NCBI GenBank assembly: GCA_022508805.1 | Contig: JAFLUM010000009.1 | Span: 1 to 64,000 of the forward strand | DNA length: 64,000 nt | Direction of reading: 5' to 3' | Source: Oscillospiraceae bacterium | GTDB lineage: Bacteria; Bacillota; Clostridia; Oscillospirales; Acutalibacteraceae | The notes under the pieces: model-generated | Seen by the model: only the letters and a program-made list of their open reading frames with translations | What the model was told of the DNA's origin: nothing | Database searches by the model: none | Made by a program: the position numbers and the translations under genes | Shown: positions 10,188-19,374 of the stretch, in pieces | How the letters are laid out: the number at the start of each line of letters is the position of its first letter | Numbering within the stretch: position 1 is the first letter of the stretch

Positions 10188-10285
10188 TTGAAATTCTCCT
10201 TATTCGTTTTATTTTATTATAAGCAGTATAGCATATTTCTTCCAAAAAAGGCAAGATTCCGATCAATGATCCGCATAGGTAAGGA

Positions 10286-11701
10286 TTATTCCTCGTTTTG
10301 CCTTATCTCTTCAAGCTCCGCATGAAGAACCGACAGCTTTTTCTTGGAAAGATTGTAGCCAAACGCCAAAATAACTGCCATAAGAGCCAACGCTATTGCC
10401 GGCACAAGTGTTGATATATCGTACAGCTTGCGGAGCACTTCCTCGGGTAAAGCCAAACCGTTTTCGGATGCCTCACTGTTATAATGAATAAGCGCCAAAA
10501 GAGCATTGAGTCCAACGCCCGCAAGTGTCTGACCCAGCTTTCTTGTGAATGAAAAGAATGCATATGCAGTACCCTCTTCACGGCGGTGAGTTCTTATTTC
10601 GTGATAATCGATAACGTCCATAACCAGCGCCCAAACCTCTAACACAAGGAAGGTCTGACCTAAACCGGAAAGTAAGGTGAATGCCAAAAATACGTACGGA
10701 TTATCGGTCTTTATAAAGAACAAAATAAAGCTTACTACTGCGGCAAAAGCCATACCGCCGGCGCAAAGCTCTTTTTTGCCGAATTTATCAATAAGCTTAT
10801 TCATTATCGGAATAAGAATTGCCATAGGCAGATAAGTGCATACGGTTACCATAGAATACAGTCCTGCGCTGTGATAGTAATCGGCAAATAAATACGTGTA
10901 TGTTGACTGATAATAGAACTGGAATGCAATAAGCAGCATGGATGCCAGGCAAAGCATAACAAAAGGTCTGTTTTTAATAAGATCGCCTATTGTTTTAAAG
11001 GCATTGTAATCACCCTTTTGCTTTTTGGGCGGTGCAATGCGTTCTTTTGTAAGCTTGTAGTGTCCAAAATATACTGCAACAGAAATTACGGATAAAATCA
11101 AAACACCTATTGTAAGCTTTGTGCCGTTAAGGGTCTGTATCTTCGTGCCGTCTGCGCTGAATGTTGTTGTGTAAACCAGCATCGGAAGCAGGATGGTGCC
11201 GGGAAGTCCGCCCAAGCCTGCACCGATGGAACGCCACATTGAAAGTGATGAACGCTCCTTTTCGTCATCCGTGACGACTGATGCCAGCGAACCGTACGGA
11301 ATATTTACCGCCGTGTACATCATTCCGTAAAGAATATACGTTATATATGCAAACAGCAGATATTTTGCCTCGCTTAAATTCGGTATAACGGTGAACATAA
11401 GCACTGCCGACACTGCAAGCGGTATTGAAAACCAAAAAATATAAGGTCTGAAGCGTCCGTAACGGGTCGGTTTTCTTGAGTCGATAAAAGCTCCCCATAT
11501 AGGGTCGTTTATGGCATCCCAAAGGCGGGCAACAAGTATCAATACCACGATTTTTGCAGGGCTTATGTGCAGTACGTCGGTATAAAACTTGTTTTGAAAA
11601 GCACCGATAAGCGAAAAGGTCAAAAGACCGCCCATATCGCCCATGGCATAACCGATTTTGTCCTTAAACTTAATGCCGTGTGTTAAATTGTTCTCTTTCA
11701 T
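10286..11701 (-). CDS. GPH-family (MFS) sugar:cation symporter; candidate sulfoquinovose importer
   Basis: 12-TM MFS profile; YAMGDMGGLLTF, DAINDPIWGAFIDSRKPTRYGRFRPY; last gene of the sulfoglycolysis-like operon. Confidence 0.85.
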   Translation of the reverse strand: MKENNLTHGIKFKDKIGYAMGDMGGLLTFSLIGAFQNKFYTDVLHISPAKIVVLILVARLWDAINDPIWGAFIDSRKPTRYGRFRPYIFWFSIPLAVSAVLMFTVIPNLSEAKYLLFAYITYILYGMMYTAVNIPYGSLASVVTDDEKERSSLSMWRSIGAGLGGLPGTILLPMLVYTTTFSADGTKIQTLNGTKLTIGVLILSVISVAVYFGHYKLTKERIAPPKKQKGDYNAFKTIGDLIKNRPFVMLCLASMLLIAFQFYYQSTYTYLFADYYHSAGLYSMVTVCTYLPMAILIPIMNKLIDKFGKKELCAGGMAFAAVVSFILFFIKTDNPYVFLAFTLLSGLGQTFLVLEVWALVMDVIDYHEIRTHRREEGTAYAFFSFTRKLGQTLAGVGLNALLALIHYNSEASENGLALPEEVLRKLYDISTLVPAIALALMAVILAFGYNLSKKKLSVLHAELEEIRQNEE

Positions 11702-11718
11702 AATAACCCCCTGATTTT

Positions 11719-12819
11719 TTAATATTTTTCAAAAAAATATTTTTTTGCGCATATTGCCACAGCTCCGATATACTCTCTTTTATCGTTAAGAGATGATATT
11801 TTAATAATATCGTTACTGAAATTTCTGTTGTATCTTATACACTGTTTAGCAAGCTTTTTTATGATACGGTCATTATCAAACAATGACCCGAAAAGAATAA
11901 TGCTCTCTGCATTAAGAATGGTCGCAGTGTTTGAAAGTGCCAAAGCGACTAAATCAATTTTATGGTCAAGCAGATAAACTGTGTCCTGCCTGTCACTGTT
12001 AACGATTTCTTCAAGCGACAAGCTCCCCCCTGCCTCAGAGATTATTTCCTCGCTTGACGCTTCAGTTTCAAGGCATCCGAACCGACCGCAGCGACATTTT
12101 TTGCCTGCAACATTGACGATATAATGACCTATTTCGGCAATACCGCTGTCGTTGCCCGAATGCACTTTTCCGAAGGTCGCAATTGACGAGCCTATACCCG
12201 GACCCCATTTTAAAAACAGAATGGATTTGCTTTTATCCGTTTTGCCGTATATGAGCTCGCTTTGAGCAAACGCCTTTACGTTATTTTCCACGGTGACGGG
12301 AATACCGAGAGCCGCCTCGAATTTTTCTTTTATATTTCCGTTTTTCCAAATGCCGAAATCGTTTTCGCCTACGGCACCGATTATACAAATTCCTGCTCCG
12401 ATAACTCTATCAATATCAATGCGGAAATTTTGCAAAAAATCCTTTGCTTTATCGGTAACTGTTTCAATATCGGCACAAAATTCATCTCTTTTTATACCGA
12501 TAAGCTCGCCCTCGAGATTTGACAGGGAATATGTGATCCCGTTTCGTTCGGTATTTACGCCTAAGACCAATTTGTCACGTAGGCAAAGTCCGAGAAGCAC
12601 CTCACGTCTGCCTGATTTTCCCTGCTCTTCGATTTCTCCTAACTCCTTAATAAAGCCGTCTTTGATCAATTCGTTACATATTTTTGTGACCGCGGCAGGT
12701 GTAAGTGACAGCTTAGCGGCGATTTCCTTTCGGCTTAAATCACCGTGATCATTAAGAAGATATAACAACAAGCTTCTGTTTTTGCTTTTTAAGGATTTAA
12801 GATTTAATCCTTTCGCCAA
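11719..12819 (-). CDS. ROK-family transcriptional regulator
   Basis: N-terminal winged HTH (LSRKEIAAKLSLTPAAVTKICNELI) plus ROK core with CRCGRFGCLE zinc motif. Confidence 0.9.
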   Translation of the reverse strand: MAKGLNLKSLKSKNRSLLLYLLNDHGDLSRKEIAAKLSLTPAAVTKICNELIKDGFIKELGEIEEQGKSGRREVLLGLCLRDKLVLGVNTERNGITYSLSNLEGELIGIKRDEFCADIETVTDKAKDFLQNFRIDIDRVIGAGICIIGAVGENDFGIWKNGNIKEKFEAALGIPVTVENNVKAFAQSELIYGKTDKSKSILFLKWGPGIGSSIATFGKVHSGNDSGIAEIGHYIVNVAGKKCRCGRFGCLETEASSEEIISEAGGSLSLEEIVNSDRQDTVYLLDHKIDLVALALSNTATILNAESIILFGSLFDNDRIIKKLAKQCIRYNRNFSNDIIKISSLNDKREYIGAVAICAKKYFFEKY

Positions 12820-12831
12820 TACACCGCCTCC

Positions 12832-13581
12832 CTACTTTACTAACAACGATACCGCACTTACGCCCATAAGTATATACGTTATTATCATAAATGTTTTTTT
12901 ATTCATACGCTTTGCGATCATATTACCGACCGCCACAGCGGCAAAAAGAATAATTATTGATATGCCGAGTAACGGCATTATTTTCATATTAAAACTGCCG
13001 TTTTTAATATCAGTCAGCAAATTTACGGAATTCAGCACTATCCACACGGCGGAAACGGTGGCTCTGAATTCATCCTTATCCCTAAGTCTTTTGCCTGCAT
13101 ATACAATGAGCAAGGGGCCGCCGCACACAAACATACCGTGAACAATACCCGAAACGGCTAAAATGCAATATGAAAATAAGGAAGGTTTTTTCTCCGAAAC
13201 AATTTGATTTTCGTCGGTTTTCTTTTTAAATGTATTCACACAGCCTATTACGGTAAAGATGATCACCGTAACGCCCAAAATCTTATATAAAATACCCGCC
13301 CGAACAGTGAAGCTTTCGACGATAACAAGGCCGATAACCATACCGATGAGCATTATCTCCGTAATTCTCAAAAATTCCTTTTTATTAAAGGACTTTCTGT
13401 TCATCAGGAGAACACCCACGGATGCAACAAGTCCGAGAATGTTCAGTACCGTTTTTGCCGTGTCAAAGCCGATGAGCATTATGGAAAACGGCATTGCAAG
13501 AACAGTTCCTGCAAACCCCGTAATACACTGTATCACATTTGAAATAAAAACTACAATAAAAAACAGTATGTTTTTAATCAA
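12832..13581 (-). CDS. TauE/SafE-family sulfonate exporter-like membrane protein
   Basis: Multi-TM; ITGFAGTVLAMPF and VSGIVHGMFVCGGPLLIVYAG; overlaps the upstream gene by 4 bp. Confidence 0.82.
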   Translation of the reverse strand: MIKNILFFIVVFISNVIQCITGFAGTVLAMPFSIMLIGFDTAKTVLNILGLVASVGVLLMNRKSFNKKEFLRITEIMLIGMVIGLVIVESFTVRAGILYKILGVTVIIFTVIGCVNTFKKKTDENQIVSEKKPSLFSYCILAVSGIVHGMFVCGGPLLIVYAGKRLRDKDEFRATVSAVWIVLNSVNLLTDIKNGSFNMKIMPLLGISIIILFAAVAVGNMIAKRMNKKTFMIITYILMGVSAVSLLVK

Positions 13582-14912
13582 AACTTTTCTACCTCAATAC
13601 AAAGCATATTCGCAAGTGCTTCCAGTTCACTTGAAATATCACCCATTGCCACTGCAAAGTGAGGCTCCCAGCCACCTTTAACGGCATTTTTAACTAAATC
13701 GCCCACATTGTTATTGGTTTTAACAACGACAGATGTTCCGAAAAACTGCTGAGGTTTATCGAGTGCCTCACCGTTTGAAATGAAAAATCTGAATTTTCCG
13801 TCAGGCTTTTTTCCCACTCTGAATACAGTTACCTTTTCCTCTTTTTTGCAGCCGAATTCAAGGGTCGGTCCTATTTTTCTGTTGCAATGTACCCCTGCAC
13901 AGGCACCCGTATCTTCACGGGCAAGTGAACAGGGAGCCATTCCGCAGTGCCAGAAGGTCAGGCTGTTTTCCTTTTCGTCCACCGAAACGGGGTCACCGAA
14001 AAATACGGCTTTTTTCGTCAAATACTGTGCCATATACATTGAAAGAGCACCGTATGTATCGGCCTCACAGGCGGCGGAAATTCCCAAATCGTTCAAAATT
14101 GAAAGCACGGCACAAACAGGCGTACCGAACGCTGTAAAGAAATCGGGCCAACACCTGCTGGATAGGGCACCGATGTTATTATTTTTTACATACTCATCAT
14201 AAGCCTTATAAAGCCTTGCAAAGTCGGAAATGTTGTTTTTATCTATTTTGTCAAGACCGTTTATTCTTCTTTCGGCATCGTTGATATACCGCTCAACATC
14301 CGACTCGCTGTAGCTCTTTGCCGTATCAATAAGCTCTCTTGACTCAACGGAAATCAGATTTGAACCGAATACGGTCATCATTTCGCTGTCAAGTGCCCTG
14401 CCGAAGCCAAAGCCCTGGGGTGTATGACCTATCTGCAAAATGTTTAGCTGTGTCAGTGCTTTTTTCAGCTTTGCCGCTGATATGACCGATGATATTTTCT
14501 GTTTTACGGCAGTCTCGTCAGGAGAGCCGAGCACATATTCAAAATTTCTTCCGAAGGCACTCAGCATATTGCCTGCCGAAAATGCCCCTGTCAGTGAATT
14601 AAGACATAATCTGCCGCCGTTATTTTCGGGTTCACGAAGAGTCCAAAGCAAAACAGGGCAGTCAAACCGCTTTAAGACCTGTGCTATGTATGCTCCGTTT
14701 GCAAAGGTCACGTTCTGAACGATTGCCAAATCGGGATTTTTACCGTTCAAAAAACCGTCTAATTTATTGATATCAAGCAGCATTTCATCAGGCACCGAAG
14801 CATTTGCATCGATCCCCTTTAAAAGCTCTGCCGATTTATCGAATTCCCTTTGTGCGCTTTCCAAATGAAAGGTCGGAACACCGATGGGAATATACAAAAT
14901 TTCAAAATTCAT
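13578..14912 (-). CDS. sftI: L-fucose/arabinose isomerase-fold protein; candidate sulfoquinovose isomerase
   Basis: Fucose isomerase-like architecture (IGHTPQGFGFGRALDSEMMTVFGSNLISVE, TFWHCGMAPCSLA). Functional assignment rests on the operon context. Confidence 0.7.
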   Translation of the reverse strand: MNFEILYIPIGVPTFHLESAQREFDKSAELLKGIDANASVPDEMLLDINKLDGFLNGKNPDLAIVQNVTFANGAYIAQVLKRFDCPVLLWTLREPENNGGRLCLNSLTGAFSAGNMLSAFGRNFEYVLGSPDETAVKQKISSVISAAKLKKALTQLNILQIGHTPQGFGFGRALDSEMMTVFGSNLISVESRELIDTAKSYSESDVERYINDAERRINGLDKIDKNNISDFARLYKAYDEYVKNNNIGALSSRCWPDFFTAFGTPVCAVLSILNDLGISAACEADTYGALSMYMAQYLTKKAVFFGDPVSVDEKENSLTFWHCGMAPCSLAREDTGACAGVHCNRKIGPTLEFGCKKEEKVTVFRVGKKPDGKFRFFISNGEALDKPQQFFGTSVVVKTNNNVGDLVKNAVKGGWEPHFAVAMGDISSELEALANMLCIEVEKF

Positions 14913-14925
14913 TTTTACGCCTCGT

Positions 14926-15591
14926 TTAATATTTTAACTCTTTATTTTCACCTATTAAGCCGGCATAAGCGCCCTGCTTAATAAGCGGTTCTCTGTCCTT
15001 ATGAGCAATGACCCACTTGTTTTTCATAAGGAGCAATTCGCTCTCACTATTATTGCTTTTTTCTTTTGTGTCAAGCGGTGTATTAGTTCCTTTGAGAAGA
15101 ATTACTATGTTCTTAAAGCCGTCATCACTGCACTTGCACGGGGACAGGTGAAGCGTTGTCTGATAAAGCTCTGCTGCCGTTCCTTTCGGAACATAAAACA
15201 CCTTTTCGTTACCCACATAGAATTTGTTGTTTTCTATCTGCCAAATATGCCCCAACACAAGCATAAAATCGGTAACTGCAATGTTTATCTCGGAGCCCTT
15301 GTGGTATTCAAAGCCGTTATAGGTTGAATTTTTCCCGTTGCAGTAGCCCACCTGAATAGGCATTCCGCCGAAAAATACATTTTTTACCGATTCAAAGACC
15401 TCAAATTTTTCAAGTTCTTCATCACTTGGCAGATAAATATTGTTTTCTTTCGGTATATCCGTTTTATTGACCGTATAATCGACAGGCTTTGAAAAGTCAA
15501 AACCGTCCACAATCTTTCCGTAGGTTTTGAAATCATCGTCAAAAACGGAATAAATTTTCACATCGTTAACACTGTTAAGGCGGTCAAGCAT
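14926..15591 (-). CDS. DUF4867-like protein (sugar-binding cupin-like)
   Basis: VGYCNGKNSTYNGFEYHKGSEINIAVTDFMLVLGHIWQI...VFYVPKGTAAELYQTTLHLSPC resembles DUF4867, recalled as part of sulfo-transaldolase operons. Confidence 0.65.
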   Translation of the reverse strand: MLDRLNSVNDVKIYSVFDDDFKTYGKIVDGFDFSKPVDYTVNKTDIPKENNIYLPSDEELEKFEVFESVKNVFFGGMPIQVGYCNGKNSTYNGFEYHKGSEINIAVTDFMLVLGHIWQIENNKFYVGNEKVFYVPKGTAAELYQTTLHLSPCKCSDDGFKNIVILLKGTNTPLDTKEKSNNSESELLLMKNKWVIAHKDREPLIKQGAYAGLIGENKELKY

Positions 15592-16450
15592 CGTAATCCC
15601 CTCTTACGACTTTTATCGTTGCACGCCAATCCTCTTTACCGATTCCTGCCTGCATAGCATCGTCGTAAATCCCCTTAGCAAGCTCCATACCGGGCATATT
15701 CAAGCCCTTTTCCTTTGCAAGCCGTTGGCAGATACCGAGATCCTTATGCTCATTTTCTATTGAAAAAGCAGTTTCGAAGTTTTCATCACGAAGATTTTTC
15801 CACTGTGCATCAAGATAAAAGCACTGTGCTCCGCCATAGGAAATTGCCGTGTGATAATCTTCTGTTGAAATACCCATTTTTGAAGCCAGTGTCAAGGTTT
15901 CATTGACACCGTTCTGAATTTCCGCGCAAAGAGTATTGTGGCATATTTTCATGGCAAGCCCCTTACCGTTTTCACCCATTCGGATAATATTGCAGCCCAT
16001 ATATGATAGAATCGGCTTTATAACGGGGAACAGCTCTTCATCACAGCCCACAAGTATACCCAGCTCTGCTGCTATGGCTGCAGGCTTTGATTTAACAACG
16101 GGAGCATCCGCAAACTGTGCTCCCTTTGACTTTATCATCCGTGAAACTTCAACGGATACTGACGGGTCGATGGTGCTCATATCTATACATATCTTGCTTT
16201 CATCAATATATGGCAAAAGCTCGGTATAAACTGCTTTAACGTGCTCCGATTTGGGCACCATTGAAATAATGATGTCGGATTTTTTCGAGAGTTCAATGTT
16301 GTTCTCGCAAGGCACAGCGCCCAGCTTTTCAAGCTTTTCCACTTGACTTTTATTTATGTCCGAGCAATAAACCGTGTCGCCGTGCCTTTTAACAATGTTT
16401 TCGCACATGGACTCGCCCATAATGCCGAGACCTATAAATCCTATTTTCAT
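15584..16450 (-). CDS. 3-hydroxyisobutyrate dehydrogenase-family reductase; candidate sulfolactaldehyde reductase
   Basis: MKIGFIGLGIMGESMCENI Rossmann motif; FADAPVVKSKPAAIAAELGILVG; GLAMKICHNTL catalytic Lys region. Confidence 0.82.
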   Translation of the reverse strand: MKIGFIGLGIMGESMCENIVKRHGDTVYCSDINKSQVEKLEKLGAVPCENNIELSKKSDIIISMVPKSEHVKAVYTELLPYIDESKICIDMSTIDPSVSVEVSRMIKSKGAQFADAPVVKSKPAAIAAELGILVGCDEELFPVIKPILSYMGCNIIRMGENGKGLAMKICHNTLCAEIQNGVNETLTLASKMGISTEDYHTAISYGGAQCFYLDAQWKNLRDENFETAFSIENEHKDLGICQRLAKEKGLNMPGMELAKGIYDDAMQAGIGKEDWRATIKVVRGDYDA

Positions 16451-16466
16451 AAAGGCTCCTCCGTTG

Positions 16467-17156
16467 CTATTCTGTTACCGTGTTATCCCAAGCGTTTTGG
16501 AATTTTTCCAAACCGTAATCCGTAAAGGGATGGTAAAAACTGTCTTTATATACCTGAAGCCCTGCCGTAACAATATCGGCGCCTGCTGCGGCGCAGTCAA
16601 CAATTTGTTTGCCTGTCCTTACTGCCGCACATATTATTTGTGTTTTGCCGTAAAAGCCGTAGTTTTTATAAATTTTCACAATATCCTCAATATACTGCTT
16701 GCAATCCTCTCCGCTGTTTTCCTTCCAGCCGATAAACGGAGAGACGAAAAGAGAGTTGTTTTTAGCCGCAATAATTGCCTGCGATGCCGTGAATACAAGA
16801 GTAAGGTTCGTTCTGACTCCCTTTGCTTCAAGAATTCTGGCGGCGGTGATGCCTGCCTCTGTGCACGGAATTTTGATGCAAAAATTCGGACACATCGATG
16901 CTATTTTTTCACCCATTTCCACCATATCGTCTGCGTTGTCAAAATGGGGATCGATTTCCACGGAAATTGGGAATTTATCCCACCCTTCAACGCCTTTTTC
17001 CTTAACAAAATCCGCAAGCTCCTTTATAACCACAAAAAACGGCTTGCCAGAATTCATAATGTGATTCGGATTTGTGGTGATACCGTCAATTCCGAAGGTT
17101 TCGTACGCCTCACGAATCTCATCAATTTTTGCACTGTCTAAAAAGTATTTCATCAT
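16467..17156 (-). CDS. sftT: Fructose-6-phosphate aldolase/transaldolase-family protein; candidate sulfofructose transaldolase
   Basis: MKYFLDSAKIDEIREAYETFGIDGITTNPNHI; IKIPCTEAGITAARIL (Schiff-base Lys region); FVSPFIGW. Confidence 0.83.
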   Translation of the reverse strand: MMKYFLDSAKIDEIREAYETFGIDGITTNPNHIMNSGKPFFVVIKELADFVKEKGVEGWDKFPISVEIDPHFDNADDMVEMGEKIASMCPNFCIKIPCTEAGITAARILEAKGVRTNLTLVFTASQAIIAAKNNSLFVSPFIGWKENSGEDCKQYIEDIVKIYKNYGFYGKTQIICAAVRTGKQIVDCAAAGADIVTAGLQVYKDSFYHPFTDYGLEKFQNAWDNTVTE

Positions 17157-17165
17157 TAAGTCCTC

Positions 17166-19148
17166 CTAAAACAACTCAAGCAGATCATCTGCCTCTTTAC
17201 GGATAAATACGGGTATTTCCCCTATTTTTGCGCTGACTGTGTACGTTCCGCCTTTATATTCTTTTTTGCTCCAAAGATGTATCCACCCGTCGTCGGGAAG
17301 ATAAACCTCACGGCTGTCTGCCCCTGCCTTTATTACGGGAGCCACAAGAATATCCCGTCCGAGCATATATTCAAAGCATTCGGTGTAGGCACGTTCTTCA
17401 TCATAATAAAAGAACAGCGGTCTGACAACACCGACGCCCTTTTGAGCATTATATTCCACGGCCGATTTAATATACGGCTTTAATTTTTTGTGAATTTGCG
17501 ACATTTTTGCACTGTGCTTTAGTACCGTATCACTTCCGTCAAACTGTACGTTTAAATCGGGATTTAATCCCTCGTGACCTCGCATAACGGGTGAAAATGC
17601 GTTCATTTCACACCAACGCATATAAAGCTCTTCGTCTCTTTTTAAATTAAAGAATGATGTGTAACCGCCTATATCGCTGTGTGAAAGTCCAAACCCACAG
17701 CAGGTCAGGCTGAGCATTGCGGGAATGACCGACGGCAAACCGAAATCCACCGAAAAATCCACGTGATTATCGCCGTTCCACATCATAGTAGAATATTTCG
17801 GCGTATCGGAATAGCCTGCTCTTGTGAAGAACATTATTTCCCCAAGCTTGCCGGATTCTTCAAGCGCTTCTCTGTTGATTTTTGCCCACAATGCCGGCCA
17901 CGTATTGTGCACGGTTTCAGGATCTTCACCGCTTGACAGCACGCAATCAGTGGGCAAATATTCTCCGAAATCCGCCATCCAACCCGAAAAGCCGAAATCT
18001 ATCATATTCTTCTTGATTATATCCTTTATCCAACCCACGGCATCGGGATTTGTCAGGTCGATCATCGCCGCCGGGAAGGTAGTGATGGTAACGTAATAAT
18101 CTTCGCCGTCTTTATTTTTAACACAGTAGCCCTTTGCGCTTGCCTCTTTGTATAAAGGCTTTTCAACTGCCAAAAAGGGATTGATATATCCCAGCACCTT
18201 GATGCCTTTACTGTTTAGTTCTTCTATCCTTTTTTCAAGCTCGGGATACAGCTCTCTGTCCCATTGCCAGTTCCAATAAAGCTGTTTTCCCGCCGCAGTT
18301 ATGCGTCTGCCTTCCCAATCCTGTATCCACACACCGTTTACCGCAATACCGCTTTCAAGAGCAGTGTCCACTTTCTTCATCATAGTGTCCGTTCCGCCTT
18401 GAATACCGAGAATATATCCGTCATATACCCAATCGGGTAAAGCAGGCTGTCTGCCGACTACGGAAGAAAGGTTTGACAGTACATCCTCAAATGTTTCACC
18501 GAAGCCCATATAAAAGGGGGATATTTCATTTATTTTGATTCTGTGATAGTTGTCGTTTTTAAAGTCAAATTCGCTTTTTGCAGTTGTCAGGCTGTGAAAG
18601 AAATATTTTCTTGAGCTTAAGAAGGTAGGCTGAGCATAGTAGGTCTCATATTTAGAAAATTTTTGCTTTCTTTCGGTATTTTTTATACCGAAAATCTGTT
18701 TTAAGAGTTTTTTGGCAATTTGAACAGCGTTTATATGCTCTGCGACCCACACGTTGACCTTCTTATTTCTAAGGTTAAATTCGCTGAAGGTCTCTCCGCC
18801 GCCGTAAATATATTCATCCTTTATAGCCGGAATATCAAAACTCATTCTGTTGTAATTCTTAAGACCGTCAAAGCTGAATAATAGCTTATTACCGTCCGTA
18901 ATTTCTATTTTGCATTTTCCCTCGTTCAAACAAAGCTCGGCACTGTTCTCTGAGGCCTTAATACCTGTCACGGTCAATTCTTTATCAAACAAAACTTTTT
19001 CCTTTATCTTAAAACTGCCGTGGCTCATTTTGTATGTATTTTTACTGTTCCCCACATTTAAAAGCTTTTGCCCCATTTTGACATTGAAAATTGACTTATT
19101 ATTTAAGCATATATGAAAAACATCATTCTTAACAACAAAAGAAAGCAC
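17166..19148 (-). CDS. sftG: GH31 alpha-glycosidase, YihQ-like sulfoquinovosidase
   Basis: GVWIQDWEGRRITAAGKQLYWNWQWDRELYPEL, GWMADFGEYLPTD, HNTWPALWAKINREALEESGKLGEIMFFTRAG, HSDIGGY closely match the remembered YihQ sequence. Confidence 0.88.
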   Translation of the reverse strand: MLSFVVKNDVFHICLNNKSIFNVKMGQKLLNVGNSKNTYKMSHGSFKIKEKVLFDKELTVTGIKASENSAELCLNEGKCKIEITDGNKLLFSFDGLKNYNRMSFDIPAIKDEYIYGGGETFSEFNLRNKKVNVWVAEHINAVQIAKKLLKQIFGIKNTERKQKFSKYETYYAQPTFLSSRKYFFHSLTTAKSEFDFKNDNYHRIKINEISPFYMGFGETFEDVLSNLSSVVGRQPALPDWVYDGYILGIQGGTDTMMKKVDTALESGIAVNGVWIQDWEGRRITAAGKQLYWNWQWDRELYPELEKRIEELNSKGIKVLGYINPFLAVEKPLYKEASAKGYCVKNKDGEDYYVTITTFPAAMIDLTNPDAVGWIKDIIKKNMIDFGFSGWMADFGEYLPTDCVLSSGEDPETVHNTWPALWAKINREALEESGKLGEIMFFTRAGYSDTPKYSTMMWNGDNHVDFSVDFGLPSVIPAMLSLTCCGFGLSHSDIGGYTSFFNLKRDEELYMRWCEMNAFSPVMRGHEGLNPDLNVQFDGSDTVLKHSAKMSQIHKKLKPYIKSAVEYNAQKGVGVVRPLFFYYDEERAYTECFEYMLGRDILVAPVIKAGADSREVYLPDDGWIHLWSKKEYKGGTYTVSAKIGEIPVFIRKEADDLLELF

Positions 19149-19170
19149 TGCAACACCCCCGCATTTTTAA

Positions 19171-19229
19171 TTGATTAACAGTGTTAATCAAATTACAGTT
19201 ATTATACAACACTAAATCGCTTATGTCAA
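19171..19229 (-). promoter_or_regulatory. Promoter and operator of the sulfoglycolysis-like operon
   Basis: Minus strand TTGACA (19229-19224), 17-bp spacer, TATAAT (19206-19201); then the perfect 21-bp palindrome TTGATTAACAGTGTTAATCAA at 19171-19191. Confidence 0.85.
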
Positions 19230-19302
19230 TGAAACAGTTGTGATAACAGTGAAAAGATTCGTTATTTTCAAGAGATTTGCCGCACCGTGAGAACCGATAA
19301 CA

Positions 19303-19331
19303 TTGACAAGTTACTGATTTGGTAGTATGCT
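19303..19331 (+). promoter_or_regulatory. Sigma-A-like promoter for the ArsC-NUDIX gene
   Basis: TTGACA-N17-TATGCT upstream of the ATG at 19375. Confidence 0.6.
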
Positions 19332-19374
19332 GAACTTTGCCGTATATAATTTGAATTATTAGGAGTACGAAAAT

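Noticed and set aside
9775-10191. 138-aa plus-strand ORF opposite MscS
   Set aside because: Antisense to a clear MscS gene; no family features.
16374-17141. 255-aa plus-strand ORF opposite the transaldolase gene
   Set aside because: Antisense to a well-supported CDS; no recognisable domain.
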